Assembly (NCBI RefSeq): GCF_013386825.1
Contig: NZ_JACARC010000062.1
Span: forward strand, 1 to 36,780
Source: Pseudomonas sp. IPO3778
GTDB lineage: Bacteria; Pseudomonadota; Gammaproteobacteria; Pseudomonadales; Pseudomonadaceae
Direction of reading: 5' to 3'
DNA length: 36,780 nt
The notes beneath the pieces were generated by a model. The model was not told the origin of the DNA. It saw only the letters and a program-made list of their open reading frames with translations, and ran no database searches. Numbering within the stretch: the first letter of the stretch is position 1; each line of letters begins with the position of its first letter. The position numbers were made by a program, and so were the translations under genes. Positions 1 through 8,135 of the stretch are shown in pieces.

Positions 1-19
1 CAAAATTTCTGACACCCCC

Positions 20-89
20 CGAAAGCGGTGTGTCAGCCAACCTATGTATTGGCTGACACACCGCTTTCGCGAGCAAGCCCGCTCCCACA
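20..89. repeat. REP/REPIN palindrome, one arm incomplete
   Basis: Two 20-base arms (20-39 and 50-69) are perfect inverted repeats around a 10-base loop. The right side continues into the REP core GCGAGCAAGCCCGCTCCCACA (in two parts, 69-79 and 80-89), but the left side lacks the matching core, so this looks like a REPIN that lost its left end. It ends one base before the lysR stop codon at 91-93 and may act as the 3' end structure of that transcript. The same core occurs at 4080-4169 and 24131-24200. Confidence 0.8.
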
Positions 90-90
90 T

Positions 91-987
91 TTAGTTTTGC
101 GGTGCGCCAGATAGCTCATCATTGAGCAACTCAAAACAGCGCTGCGCCGCCGGGCTCAATGGCTGCCCACTGCGACTGATCAACCCGATTTCCCGGTTCA
201 CCCCTGGATGATCGATCGTGATCCGCTTCAACCCCTCCAGACTGTCCGCCGCCGACTCCGGCAAGATACTGATCCCCAGTCCCTGGCGCACCAACGCCAG
301 CACCGTCGACATGTAGTTGGCCTCCATCCCCGCGAGCATCGACAAGCGTGTGTCGTCGAACAACGCGTCCACCTGTTCCCGCACACTGCTGTCCCGGCCG
401 GTCAGAATGATCGGCTGGTCAGCCAGTTGCGCCAGTGTCAGGGCGGTATGGCGGGTCAACGGATGATCCAGCGGTACAAACGCGCACAACCGGTCATTCA
501 GCACCGGCTCAAACGCCAGGCCATGGCTCAGCCGCGCCCGCACGCCAATGCCGAAGTCCACTTCACCCGAACGTACCTGCGCATGAATGCGATGGGCCAC
601 CAGGTCATGCAGGCGCACCTCGATCCCGGCAAAACGCTCGCGAAACAGGCGCAGGGCAGGCGGCAAGGCGCCGGCGCACACGGAGGGCAGGGCGGCGATG
701 GTGACCACACCGCGACGCAGCGCCGCCAGGTCGCGGGAGCCGGTGACGATGTTATCCAGGTCCAGCAACAGCTTCTCCATCGGCCCACGGGCATCCATCC
801 CGGCAGCGGTAATGCTGACGTGGCGCGGGCTGCGGTCGAGCAGGGCGACGCCCAGCCACTCTTCCAGTTGCTGCACCTGAACGGTCAGCGCCGAGGGCGA
901 CAAGTGCAGCTCATTGGCGGCCTTGGTAAAACTGCCCGTGCGGGCAACGGCGAGAAACGCCTGGATATGCTGGATCGAATTTTTCAT
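91..987 (-). CDS. LysR-family transcriptional regulator
   Basis: 298 residues, the usual LysR length. Residues 1-60 form the winged helix-turn-helix, with the typical run of phenylalanine-alanine-rich helix 1 (IQAFLAVARTGSFTKAA) and the LSPSALTVQVQQLEEWLG recognition region. Residues about 90-295 are the periplasmic-binding-like effector domain. The gene is divergent from the CitMHS-AtuA operon with a 131-base shared spacer, so by LysR habit it probably activates that operon in response to its substrate or an intermediate. The ATG start at 985-987 gives the full HTH. The Shine-Dalgarno sequence is weak. The ligand cannot be read from sequence. Confidence 0.9.
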   Translation of the reverse strand: MKNSIQHIQAFLAVARTGSFTKAANELHLSPSALTVQVQQLEEWLGVALLDRSPRHVSITAAGMDARGPMEKLLLDLDNIVTGSRDLAALRRGVVTIAALPSVCAGALPPALRLFRERFAGIEVRLHDLVAHRIHAQVRSGEVDFGIGVRARLSHGLAFEPVLNDRLCAFVPLDHPLTRHTALTLAQLADQPIILTGRDSSVREQVDALFDDTRLSMLAGMEANYMSTVLALVRQGLGISILPESAADSLEGLKRITIDHPGVNREIGLISRSGQPLSPAAQRCFELLNDELSGAPQN

Positions 988-1016
988 TTTTATTCTGCTC
1001 GAGCGTTTTGTTTTTT

Positions 1017-1039
1017 CGAATATTGAGTGCCGAATATTC
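1017..1039. promoter_or_regulatory. Candidate LysR operator: repeated CGAATATT
   Basis: In the spacer between the divergent lysR and transporter genes the octamer CGAATATT occurs at 1017-1024 and again at 1031-1038, 14 bases apart start to start. The second copy lies in the perfect palindrome GAATATTC (1032-1039). LysR proteins typically bind paired short dyads in divergent spacers, so this is a reasonable binding site, but no footprint is known here. Confidence 0.4.
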
Positions 1040-1118
1040 CAATTTACAAAGCCTAACGCGATTCCAATACTCCAGGGAAAACAATAACCGGCCGAAAACG
1101 CCGTTCTGGAGCTACCCC

Positions 1119-2411
1119 ATGCTCGCTACCCTGGGTGTTATCACCATCCTCTGCCTGCTCACCGCCGTTATGAGCAAGCGCCTCTCGCCACTGGTGGCCC
1201 TGATCGCCTTGCCGATCATCGCTGCGCTGCTGGGCGGTTTCGGCCTGCAAACCAGCGCCTTCATCATCACTGGCATCAAGAACGTCGCTCCCGTGGTGGG
1301 CATGTTTGTGTTTGCGATCCTGTTTTTCGGGATCATGACCGATGCCGGCATGCTTGACCCCATCATTGATCGCATCCTGCGCACGGTAGGGACGCGTCCT
1401 ACACGGATTGTCGTCGGTACCGCGACCCTGGCGCTGCTGGTGCACCTGGACGGCTCCGGCGCGGTGACGTTTTTGGTGACGATACCGGCGATGCTGCCGC
1501 TGTACACGCGGCTGGGGATCGATAAACGCATCCTGGCCTGCGTGGCCGCGATGGCCGCCGGGGTCAACTTCCTGCCGTGGACCGGCCCGGTGTTGCGCTC
1601 CTCGGCGGCGCTGCATGTGCCGGTGGCAGACTTGTTCCAGCCGTTGATCCCGGTGCAGATCGTCGGCCTGGTCTTTGTGTTCGCCTGCGCCTGGTGGCTG
1701 GGCCGCCGCGAAGAAAAACGCCTGGGCCTGGGCGCCGGTTCCAGTGTGGATGCAGTGCCGCAACGGGTGCTCAGCGACGATGACATCGCCCTGCGTCGCC
1801 CGCGGTTGTTCTGGGTCAACCTGGTCCTGACGGTGCTGGTGATGGTGGTGATGATTGCCGGCTGGGTCGACCCGGTGGTGATGTTCATGCTCGGCACCGT
1901 GGTCGCGCTGTGTATCAACTACCCGAACGTCGACGCCCAGCGCGCGCGGATCGATGCCCATGCCAAAACCGCCCTGACCATGGCCAGCATCCTGCTCGCC
2001 GCCGGGGTGTTCACCGGCATCATGCAAGGCACCGGCATGCTCAAGGCCATCGCCGAAGTGGCGGTGGCGCAGATTCCGGCGGGCCACGGCAAGCTGATTC
2101 CGGCGGTGGTGGGCTTCCTGTCGATGCCCTTGAGCATGCTGTTTGATCCCGATTCCTACTACTTCGGCGTGATGCCGGTGATCGCCGAAGTCGGCAAGGC
2201 CCTGGGCGTCGACCCATTGCAAGTAGCCCAGGCCTCGTTGCTGGGGGTGCACACCACCGGCTTCCCGGTCAGCCCGCTGACGCCGGCGACCTTCCTGTTG
2301 GTGGGCCTGTGCAAGATCGAATTGGCCGATCACCAGCGCTTCACCATCCCTTTTCTGTTTGCCGCGTCGGTGTTGATGACCCTGACGGCTCTGCTCCTGG
2401 GAGTGATTTGA
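1119..2411 (+). CDS. CitMHS-family carboxylate transporter
   Basis: 430 residues of mostly hydrophobic sequence, consistent with about 11-12 membrane helices. It resembles the CitMHS family (citrate with Mg2+ and H+ in Bacillus CitM): the conserved HLDGSGAVTFL and MAAGVNFLPWTGPV segments are present at about residues 108-118 and 145-159. The start is ATG 1119, preceded by GGAG at 1108-1111. The open frame extends upstream to 1008, but that part is charged, not membrane-like, and overlaps the putative operator. The next gene starts one base after the stop, so they are co-transcribed. The substrate is probably a di- or tricarboxylate; citrate itself is not proven. Confidence 0.85.
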   Translation: MLATLGVITILCLLTAVMSKRLSPLVALIALPIIAALLGGFGLQTSAFIITGIKNVAPVVGMFVFAILFFGIMTDAGMLDPIIDRILRTVGTRPTRIVVGTATLALLVHLDGSGAVTFLVTIPAMLPLYTRLGIDKRILACVAAMAAGVNFLPWTGPVLRSSAALHVPVADLFQPLIPVQIVGLVFVFACAWWLGRREEKRLGLGAGSSVDAVPQRVLSDDDIALRRPRLFWVNLVLTVLVMVVMIAGWVDPVVMFMLGTVVALCINYPNVDAQRARIDAHAKTALTMASILLAAGVFTGIMQGTGMLKAIAEVAVAQIPAGHGKLIPAVVGFLSMPLSMLFDPDSYYFGVMPVIAEVGKALGVDPLQVAQASLLGVHTTGFPVSPLTPATFLLVGLCKIELADHQRFTIPFLFAASVLMTLTALLLGVI

Positions 2412-2412
2412 A

Positions 2413-3744
2413 ATGAAAACCTTGCGCATCGGTTCCGGCGCCGGCTACTCCGGTGACCGTATCGAACCTGCGGTGGAATTGGCCGAACAGGGCGACCTGG
2501 ATTACCTGGTCTTCGAATGCCTGGCCGAACGCACCATCGCCCTGGCGCAACAGGCGCGGATCAGCGACCCACAAGGCGGTTACGACCCGTTGTTGAGTGA
2601 GCGCATGCGCCGTGTGCTGCCCTTTGTCGGCCAGCCCGACGGCCGCCGGCGCTTGCGGGTGATCACCAACATGGGCGCGGCCAATCCGGTGGCGGCGGCG
2701 GTTGAAGTGCGGCGGATTGCCAGCGAATTGGGGCTGAACCCCAAGGTGCTGGCGGTGGTGGGGGATGATGTGCTTGAGGTGTTGCGCCGCGAGCCGGAGC
2801 AGTTGCTCGATAACGGCCAAACCGTTGGATCATTGGGTGGCCGGCTGATTTCCGCAAATGCCTACCTGGGGGCCGAGGGCATTATCGACGCCCTGCGCGC
2901 CGATGCCGACGTGGTGATCACCGGCCGGGTGGCGGACCCTTCGTTGTTCCTGGCACCGCAGATGTTCGAGTTTGGCTGGGCTGCCGATGACTGGCAGCGC
3001 CTGGGGCGGGGTACTTTGGTGGGGCATTTGTTGGAATGTGCGGGGCAGGTCAGCGGCGGCTACTTTGCTGATCCGGGCTTCAAGGATGTGGACGATCTGG
3101 CGCGGCTGGGCTTTCCGTTGGCCGAGATTGACGCAGACGGTGAAGCCTTGATCACCAAGGTCGCCGGGTCCGGTGGGCGGGTCAGCCGTGCCACCTGCAC
3201 CGAGCAATTGATCTACGAAGTGCATGACCCGGCGGCGTACCTGACGCCGGACGTGTGCGCGGACTTTTCCCGGGTGTCGTTTACCGAGGAGGCCGTGGAC
3301 CGGGTGCGGGCTCATGGCGCAAACGGGCGGCCACGGCCTGAACAGTTGAAAGTCAGCGTCGGTTACCTGGACGGCTGGATCGGCGAGGGCCAGATGTCCT
3401 ACGGTGGCCCGGGGGCGGTGGCCCGTGCGCAACTGGCGCGCGATGTGGTGCTCAAACGGCTGGAATTGACCGGCGTGCGCCTGCAGGACGTACGCGCCGA
3501 ATTGATCGGCATGGACTCGCTGCATGGGCCGCGCAGCACGGTGGAACCTTGGGAAGTGCGACTGCGGGTCAGCGCCCGTTGCGAAGAACGCAGCGAGGCG
3601 GTGCGCGTGGGCAATGAAGTGGAAACCCTCTACACCAACGGCCCGTCCGGTGGCGGAGGCGCCAGCAAGAGCCTGCGCCAGGTGGTGGCGGTGGCGTCGT
3701 TGCTGTTGCCCCGTCACGCGGTCAATTCGAGGATCGAATCATGA
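2413..3744 (+). CDS. AtuA-family (DUF1446) acyclic-terpene-utilisation-like protein
   Basis: 443 residues. The N-terminus (GSGAGYSGDR, then LDYLVFECLAE) and the conserved ITNMGAANP and VAGSGGRVS segments identify the AtuA/DUF1446 family. AtuA of P. aeruginosa and P. citronellolis belongs to the citronellol/geraniol cluster, but its biochemical step is not settled, and many homologues sit in other organic-acid clusters. No terpene genes (atuB-H, geranyl-CoA carboxylase) are here. The partner is a CitMHS transporter, so the substrate is more likely a polar carboxylate. The start codon is one base after the transporter stop, and the last 4 bases overlap the next gene (ATGA at 3741-3744). Confidence 0.8.
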   Translation: MKTLRIGSGAGYSGDRIEPAVELAEQGDLDYLVFECLAERTIALAQQARISDPQGGYDPLLSERMRRVLPFVGQPDGRRRLRVITNMGAANPVAAAVEVRRIASELGLNPKVLAVVGDDVLEVLRREPEQLLDNGQTVGSLGGRLISANAYLGAEGIIDALRADADVVITGRVADPSLFLAPQMFEFGWAADDWQRLGRGTLVGHLLECAGQVSGGYFADPGFKDVDDLARLGFPLAEIDADGEALITKVAGSGGRVSRATCTEQLIYEVHDPAAYLTPDVCADFSRVSFTEEAVDRVRAHGANGRPRPEQLKVSVGYLDGWIGEGQMSYGGPGAVARAQLARDVVLKRLELTGVRLQDVRAELIGMDSLHGPRSTVEPWEVRLRVSARCEERSEAVRVGNEVETLYTNGPSGGGGASKSLRQVVAVASLLLPRHAVNSRIES

Positions 3745-4061
3745 AGCTGCACACCCTGGCCCACTCCCGTACGGGAGACAAGGGCGACACCTCGAACATC
3801 TCGATCATTGCGTATCGGGCCGAGGACTATCCGTTGCTTTGCGAGCAACTGACGGCCGAGGCGGTGGCGGCGTTTTTTGCGCCATTGCTGGAGGCGGGGG
3901 CGGCCCCGGTACGGCGTTACGAGTTGCCCAATGTGCAGGCACTGAATTTCGTGCTGCCGGGGATCTTGCGGGGCGGAGTGACAAGGTCGCTGGCGCTGGA
4001 CGCCCATGGCAAGTGCCTGGGCTCCGCATTACTGGACCTTGAATTGGCATTACGGACTTAA
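3741..4061 (+). CDS. Small AtuA-C-like protein
   Basis: 106 residues. It begins MKLHTLAHSRTGDKGDTSNI, the signature of the small domain that is fused to the C-terminus of AtuA in some species and encoded separately in others. It overlaps the AtuA gene by 4 bases (ATGA), which implies translational coupling and a joint complex. There is no signal peptide or membrane segment. The role is unknown; the conserved RTGDKGDT stretch suggests a nucleotide- or phosphate-binding loop, which is my inference. It is the last gene of the operon and is followed by a REPIN. Confidence 0.75.
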   Translation: MKLHTLAHSRTGDKGDTSNISIIAYRAEDYPLLCEQLTAEAVAAFFAPLLEAGAAPVRRYELPNVQALNFVLPGILRGGVTRSLALDAHGKCLGSALLDLELALRT

Positions 4062-4079
4062 CCGCGCTGCAAAAACAAC

Positions 4080-4169
4080 TGTGGGAGCGGGCTTGCTCGC
4101 GAATGCGGTGTGTCAGTCGCCGAATTCACTGACTGACACACCGCATTCGCGAGCAAGCCCGCTCCCACA
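4080..4169. repeat. REPIN: perfect 38-bp inverted repeat
   Basis: The arms 4080-4117 and 4132-4169 are exact reverse complements, separated by 14 bases. Each arm carries the REP core TGTGGGAGCGGGCTTGCTCG at its outer end. It lies between the convergent AtuA-C-like gene and the glutaredoxin-like gene and may work as an mRNA 3' end for both. REPINs are non-autonomous elements dispersed by RAYT transposases; no RAYT gene is in the window. Confidence 0.92.
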
Positions 4170-4187
4170 CTGGATCCTCGCTGTTTG

Positions 4188-4559
4188 TCAGACCGCCGCA
4201 AACCGCTTGTCGAGGTAATCGATGATCACCTTGGAGTCGTACATCCAGGTGGTCTGGCCATTCTCTTCAATGCGCAGGCACGGCACCTTGATCTTGCCGC
4301 CCTGTTCCAGCAGGGTCTGGCGGTCCTGCTCGTTGTTCTTCGCGTCCTTCAACGCCACCGGCACGTTCAGGCGGCGCAGGGTGCGGCGGGTCTTCACGCA
4401 GAACGGGCACGCGTGGAACTGATACAGCGTCAGGTCCTTGGCCGACTGGTCGACCAGGGCTTGAGCGCTCGCCGGGCGCTGCTGCTTGCGCGGGCGGGTG
4501 ATGAAGTCGCCGATGATGACAATCTGGCCGAGGCCGACTCGAAGTGCTTTAACGAACAC
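4188..4559 (-). CDS. Glutaredoxin/GST N-terminal-domain protein (CPFC)
   Basis: 123 residues. Residues about 42-120 form a glutaredoxin-like thioredoxin fold with the redox motif CPFC (in YQFHACPFCVKTRR) and the cis-proline segment KVPCLRIEE. It ends with DSKVIIDYLDKRF as in GST N-terminal domains. The first 40 residues are a family-specific extension that is hydrophobic at its start and then basic (RPRKQQR). The GTG start at 4557-4559 is preceded by AGAGGA at suitable spacing. It probably acts as a glutathione-dependent thiol-disulphide oxidoreductase in the cytoplasm or at the membrane; the partner is unknown. Confidence 0.8.
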   Translation of the reverse strand: MFVKALRVGLGQIVIIGDFITRPRKQQRPASAQALVDQSAKDLTLYQFHACPFCVKTRRTLRRLNVPVALKDAKNNEQDRQTLLEQGGKIKVPCLRIEENGQTTWMYDSKVIIDYLDKRFAAV

Positions 4560-4618
4560 GGTGATAATCCTCTTGCCCTGGACTTAAGGGGTCGCAGCTT
4601 ACCTGATTTTTCACAGGC

Positions 4619-4647
4619 GAAAAAAAACCGGCGATGAACGCCGGTTT
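4619..4647 (-). terminator. Rho-independent terminator of folE
   Basis: The stem AAACCGGCG / CGCCGGTTT with a short loop lies just after the folE stop codon. On the minus strand it is followed by a run of T (complement of the A run at 4620-4627). This is a standard intrinsic terminator for minus-strand transcription. Confidence 0.85.
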
Positions 4648-4663
4648 TCCTCGGTGCCGCGTA

Positions 4664-5209
4664 TTACTTGATCAGGCTGAGAAACTCGCTGCGGGTGGCC
4701 GCGTTTTCGCGGAACTCACCCAGCATCACCGAAGTGATCATCGACGAATTCTGCTTCTCCACACCGCGCATCATCATGCACATGTGCTTGGCCTCGATCA
4801 CTACCGCAACGCCCAGGGCGCCGGTGACCTGCTGGACCGCATCGGCGATCTGGCGGCTGAGGTTTTCCTGGATCTGCAGGCGACGGGCATACATATCGAC
4901 GATACGCGCGACCTTCGACAGGCCCAGCACTTTGCCGCTCGGGATATACGCGACGTGGGCCTTGCCGATAAACGGCAGCAGGTGGTGTTCGCACAGCGAG
5001 TACAACTCGATGTCCTTGACCAGCACCATTTCGCTGTTGTCAGAGCTGAACAAGGCACCGTTGGTGACTTCTTCAAGGGTCTGTGCATAACCGCGGCAAA
5101 GGTACTGCATGGCCTTGGCGGCACGTTTTGGCGTGTCGAGCAGGCCCTCGCGGGAGACGTCCTCGCCGAGTTGGCCGAGGATCGCGGTGTAATTCTGTTC
5201 CAGGGACAT
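4664..5209 (-). CDS. folE: GTP cyclohydrolase I
   Basis: 181 residues, normal for bacterial FolE. It converts GTP to 7,8-dihydroneopterin triphosphate, the first step of tetrahydrofolate synthesis. The zinc ligands are visible: the Cys and His of SLCEHHLLPF and the Cys of AKHMCMMMRG. The IPSGKVLGLSK segment and the C-terminal RSEFLSLI are also typical. The start is taken at ATG 5207-5209 (MSLEQNYTAI), where homologues begin; the frame stays open to 5260 but that extension lacks family similarity. An intrinsic terminator follows. The Smr-domain gene lies upstream on the same strand. Confidence 0.95.
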   Translation of the reverse strand: MSLEQNYTAILGQLGEDVSREGLLDTPKRAAKAMQYLCRGYAQTLEEVTNGALFSSDNSEMVLVKDIELYSLCEHHLLPFIGKAHVAYIPSGKVLGLSKVARIVDMYARRLQIQENLSRQIADAVQQVTGALGVAVVIEAKHMCMMMRGVEKQNSSMITSVMLGEFRENAATRSEFLSLIK

Positions 5210-5288
5210 GAAACTACCTAGTGGGGTTTTCGCAAAGGGCAAGGGTACGGTGGCCGACACATCGCTGCAAGCCTGACGATGGCACTTG

Positions 5289-5846
5289 TTACTCGTCGCG
5301 GCCTTCCATCATGGTGCGCTTGAGCATCACATACACCGCACCCGCACCGCCGTGGCGAGGCTGGCACGAGGTAAAGCCGAGCACCTGGGAATGCTGGCGC
5401 AACCAGGTGTTGACGTGACTTTTGATCATCGGCCGCTTGCCATCCAGGCGCACGGCCTTGCCGTGGGTGACGCGCACGCAGCGGATTTCGAATTTGGTGG
5501 CTTCGGCGAGGAACGCCCAGAGGGTTTCGCGGGCTTTTTCGACGGTCATGCCGTGCAGGTCAAGGCTGCCCTCGAACGGGATCTGGCCAACCTTGAGCTT
5601 GCGCATCTGGCTTTCCTGCACGCCGTCGCGGGCCCACATCAGCTCATCTTCGGGGCCTACATCGATAACGAATTGATCCGACAGGCCGTCCACGGTGGTG
5701 GCGTCCGTGCGCACGGTCGCCGCCTGGCGCAGCTTGGCGATCTGCGCGCGGTCGGTCTTGGGTTTGCCGGTTTCGGCGCGATCGTGCTTGATCGGCTTGA
5801 CGCCGCGCAGCTCGCTCTTGAACAGGGAAAAATCGTCGTCTTGCAT
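5289..5846 (-). CDS. Smr-domain protein
   Basis: 185 residues. The C-terminal half (about 90-180) is an Smr domain with the LDLHGMTVEKARE motif and VRVTHGKAVR; the second motif is usually HGKG, here HGKA. The GGAGAVYVML end of the domain is present. The N-terminal half is charged and probably flexible, as in the stand-alone Smr proteins of proteobacteria. Small Smr proteins such as E. coli SmrB are RNA endonucleases acting on stalled or collided ribosomes; whether this one cleaves RNA is not shown by sequence. A strong ribosome site (GGAGG) lies 7 bases before the ATG. Confidence 0.85.
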   Translation of the reverse strand: MQDDDFSLFKSELRGVKPIKHDRAETGKPKTDRAQIAKLRQAATVRTDATTVDGLSDQFVIDVGPEDELMWARDGVQESQMRKLKVGQIPFEGSLDLHGMTVEKARETLWAFLAEATKFEIRCVRVTHGKAVRLDGKRPMIKSHVNTWLRQHSQVLGFTSCQPRHGGAGAVYVMLKRTMMEGRDE

Positions 5847-5921
5847 GTCAGCCTCCGCGAAGGGCGGGCAGTTTACCTAATCGCGGCGGCTTGATGCGCA
5901 ACAAACGCTATCTGGACGCCA

Positions 5922-6242
5922 TCAGTCGTGCTTTTTCATCAGGTGGGAAGCGATGTTCAGTGACAACGGCTGGCGCATGCGCCGACGGCAACGGCGCCAC
6001 AGCCATACGCCGAACCACAGCACCAGCAGGCCGATCACCAGCAATATTGCAGAACCGCCCGGGCTGGCATTCAGCTCGCCCAAGGCCGGTGAATGTCCAG
6101 ACAAACCGGCGGCGCCAGCCACTGCCAGCAGTACGCCTACTATCGCGAACAGCGCGGCAAAGCCGGCGCCGATGCGCAGACGCCAGTTGCTCGGGCCCTT
6201 GGGGCGCAAGCGACGTGCATCAAAACCATCGGATATCTTCAT
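5922..6242 (-). CDS. Small two-helix inner-membrane protein, unknown function
   Basis: 106 residues. Two hydrophobic segments are seen, at about 24-48 (GAGFAALFAIVGVLLAVAG) and 65-84 (AILLVIGLLVLWFGVWLW), followed by a very basic RRCRRRMR stretch that should stay in the cytoplasm. A GGAGG-AAAGGT purine stretch precedes the ATG at 6240-6242. I do not recognise a named family. It lies between the Smr gene and the isochorismatase-like gene on the same strand and is likely real because of its codon use, ribosome site and membrane pattern. Confidence 0.65.
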   Translation of the reverse strand: MKISDGFDARRLRPKGPSNWRLRIGAGFAALFAIVGVLLAVAGAAGLSGHSPALGELNASPGGSAILLVIGLLVLWFGVWLWRRCRRRMRQPLSLNIASHLMKKHD

Positions 6243-6337
6243 TCCGACCTTTCCTCCAGGGTATCGGCCCTTCGACCGGAAGATACACAGGTTGTTCCGG
6301 GTACAGAGGCAATTGCAGCAAATGACAGGCTTTTGCG

Positions 6338-6363
6338 GATGAGCGGGCGGCTACCCGCTCATC
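6338..6363 (-). terminator. Hairpin after the cysteine hydrolase gene
   Basis: A perfect 10-base stem GATGAGCGGG / CCCGCTCATC with a 6-base loop lies 10 bases beyond the stop codon of the minus-strand hydrolase gene. There is no proper T run on either strand, so it may be an mRNA 3'-end stabiliser rather than an efficient intrinsic terminator. Confidence 0.5.
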
Positions 6364-6372
6364 GGAGGTCGA

Positions 6373-6963
6373 TCAGATCAGATCTTTGGTCAGGGCGAGG
6401 GTGGCGAAGTTGTCAGCCATGATGGCCATTTCGGTCTGCTGCACATGGTCAGCGCTGAGGATGCCCCCCTTGTAAGGCAGGTCACGGGTGGCGCAGGCGT
6501 CTTCCACCAGGGTGCAACGAAAGCCCAGGTTCTTCGCCGCGCGCACGGTGGTGCTGACGCTGGAATGGCTCATGAAGCCGCAGACGATCAGGTCCAGGGA
6601 ACCGAGGTCTTGCAGGTGCTTCTCAAGGCCGGTGCCGTGAAAGGCGCTGGGCAGCAGCTTGCCGATGATGGTTTCGTCAGCCTGTGGCTCAAGGCCTGGA
6701 ATGAATTCACCGCGTTCGCCCTGGGGGTCAAACAACCCGCCGACGGTGCCCAGGTGGCGCACATGCACGATCGGGCGCCCGGCGTTGCGCGCGGCAGCCG
6801 CCAGTTGCTTGATGTTTTCGACAGCCGCGTCCATGCCCGAGAGGGCGAGGGGGCCGCTGAGGTATTCCTTCTGGGCGTCGATGATCACGAGGGTCGCATG
6901 GTTCAGGTTCGCCGCTGCGTAACCACGACCGCTGAGTTGAAACATCGTCTTTGGAACGGACAT
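6373..6963 (-). CDS. Isochorismatase-family cysteine hydrolase
   Basis: 196 residues from ATG 6961-6963, with CAGGAG 7 bases upstream. The frame continues to 7092 but without family similarity. Catalytic triad candidates of the family are visible: Asp in LVIIDAQKEYL, Lys in the TIIGKLLPSAFHGT region, and Cys in LIVCGFMSHSSVSTT, followed by TLVEDACATRD. Members hydrolyse amides, for example nicotinamide, N-carbamoyl compounds or ureidoacrylate; the substrate here is unknown. It is transcribed away from prmB. It is not an isochorismatase of siderophore synthesis: no such genes are near. Confidence 0.85.
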   Translation of the reverse strand: MSVPKTMFQLSGRGYAAANLNHATLVIIDAQKEYLSGPLALSGMDAAVENIKQLAAAARNAGRPIVHVRHLGTVGGLFDPQGERGEFIPGLEPQADETIIGKLLPSAFHGTGLEKHLQDLGSLDLIVCGFMSHSSVSTTVRAAKNLGFRCTLVEDACATRDLPYKGGILSADHVQQTEMAIMADNFATLALTKDLI

Positions 6964-7203
6964 TCTGGGGCTCCTGTGAGTGGGGCTTTTGTGACATTGT
7001 CCTCTGGCTGAGCGCTTCTGTGAATCGCTACCATCGTAAGGTACGCCGTTGTTGGCGTGCAGCGATGTCAATAGGGCACTACGTTTACACAAAAAGCACG
7101 TTTAAGATGAAAACCGACGTGCGGCAAAGGGTTTTTTCGTACATCGTCGGTACAGCTTAAGGCTGTTAGAATCGCCGGTCGTTTTTTCCAGGAGCTTGCC
7201 CCC

Positions 7204-8112
7204 GTGATCACTTCTCGCCTGCGCACCTTGCGCGACCATATCCGTTGGGCTGTCAGCCGTTTCCATGGGGAAGACCTGTTTTTTGGCCATGGCACCGACA
7301 ACGCCTGGGACGAAGCCCGGCAACTGGTGCTCGGCGCCTTGCACCTGCCCTGGGAAATCGCCGACAGCTACCTGGATTGCAACCTGGAAGAAGAGGAAAT
7401 CTCCCACGTGCAACGGTTGTTGCACCGCCGCATCCATGAGCGCGTGCCCACCGCCTACCTGTTGAAAGAAGCCTGGTTCTGCGGCATGTCGTTTATCGTC
7501 GATGAACGCGTGCTGATTCCACGCTCACCGATTGGCGAGCTGATCGAAAACCGCTTCGAACCGTGGCTGGGCACACCGCCGGCGCGCATTCTGGACCTGT
7601 GCACCGGCTCCGGTTGCATCGGTATTGCCTGTGCCTACGAGTTCCAGGACGCTGAAGTGGTATTGGGCGACCTGTCCTTCGAAGCGCTGGAAGTGGCCAA
7701 CCAGAATATCGAGCGCCATGGCGTCGACGAGCGGGTGTATACCGTGCAGGGCGATGGCTTTGACGGTTTGCCGGGCCAGCGTTTTGACCTGATCGTGTCC
7801 AACCCTCCGTATGTGGATGCCGAAGACTTTGCCGACATGCCGGACGAATACCAGCACGAACCGGAACTGGGCCTGGCGTGTGGGGATGACGGTTTGAACC
7901 TGGTTCGGCGGATGCTGGCCGAGGCGGCGGATCACCTGACCGAGAAGGGCTTGTTGATCGTGGAAGTGGGTAACAGCCAGGTTCACGTCGAGGCGTTGTA
8001 CCCGGAAGTGGACTTTGCCTGGCTGGACTTCCAGCGCGGTGGGAATGGCGTGTTCATGTTGACGGCCGAGCAGTGTCGGGCTCATCAGGCGGTGTTTGCC
8101 GCCAGGGTCTGA
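7204..8112 (+). CDS. prmB: Ribosomal protein L3 N5-glutamine methyltransferase PrmB
   Basis: 302 residues, the normal PrmB length. It methylates a glutamine of ribosomal protein L3 with S-adenosylmethionine. The N-terminal helical domain (1-110) is followed by a Rossmann methyltransferase fold with motif I LDLCTGSGCIGI at about 123-134 and the catalytic SNPPY motif at about 199-203 that binds the target glutamine amide. The start is a GTG at 7204 (MITSRLRTLRDH). PrmC, which shares NPPY, is excluded by the N-terminal domain and by position near aroC, the usual place of prmB in gamma-proteobacteria. Confidence 0.93.
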   Translation: MITSRLRTLRDHIRWAVSRFHGEDLFFGHGTDNAWDEARQLVLGALHLPWEIADSYLDCNLEEEEISHVQRLLHRRIHERVPTAYLLKEAWFCGMSFIVDERVLIPRSPIGELIENRFEPWLGTPPARILDLCTGSGCIGIACAYEFQDAEVVLGDLSFEALEVANQNIERHGVDERVYTVQGDGFDGLPGQRFDLIVSNPPYVDAEDFADMPDEYQHEPELGLACGDDGLNLVRRMLAEAADHLTEKGLLIVEVGNSQVHVEALYPEVDFAWLDFQRGGNGVFMLTAEQCRAHQAVFAARV

Positions 8113-8135
8113 TCTAACGGCAGGAATACGGTCAG

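Noticed and set aside
2413..4061. Citronellol/geraniol (atu) terpene pathway locus
   Set aside because: Only AtuA-type proteins are present; carboxylase, dehydrogenase and enoyl-CoA hydratase genes of the atu cluster are missing and a CitMHS transporter is not part of it.
4006..4218. 70-codon plus-strand frame after the AtuA-C-like gene
   Set aside because: It reads through the REPIN and has no ribosome site; the REPIN translation is not a gene.
6373..6963. Isochorismatase of siderophore biosynthesis
   Set aside because: The family is broad; no entA, entC or NRPS genes are near, and the protein lacks the aryl carrier domain of EntB.
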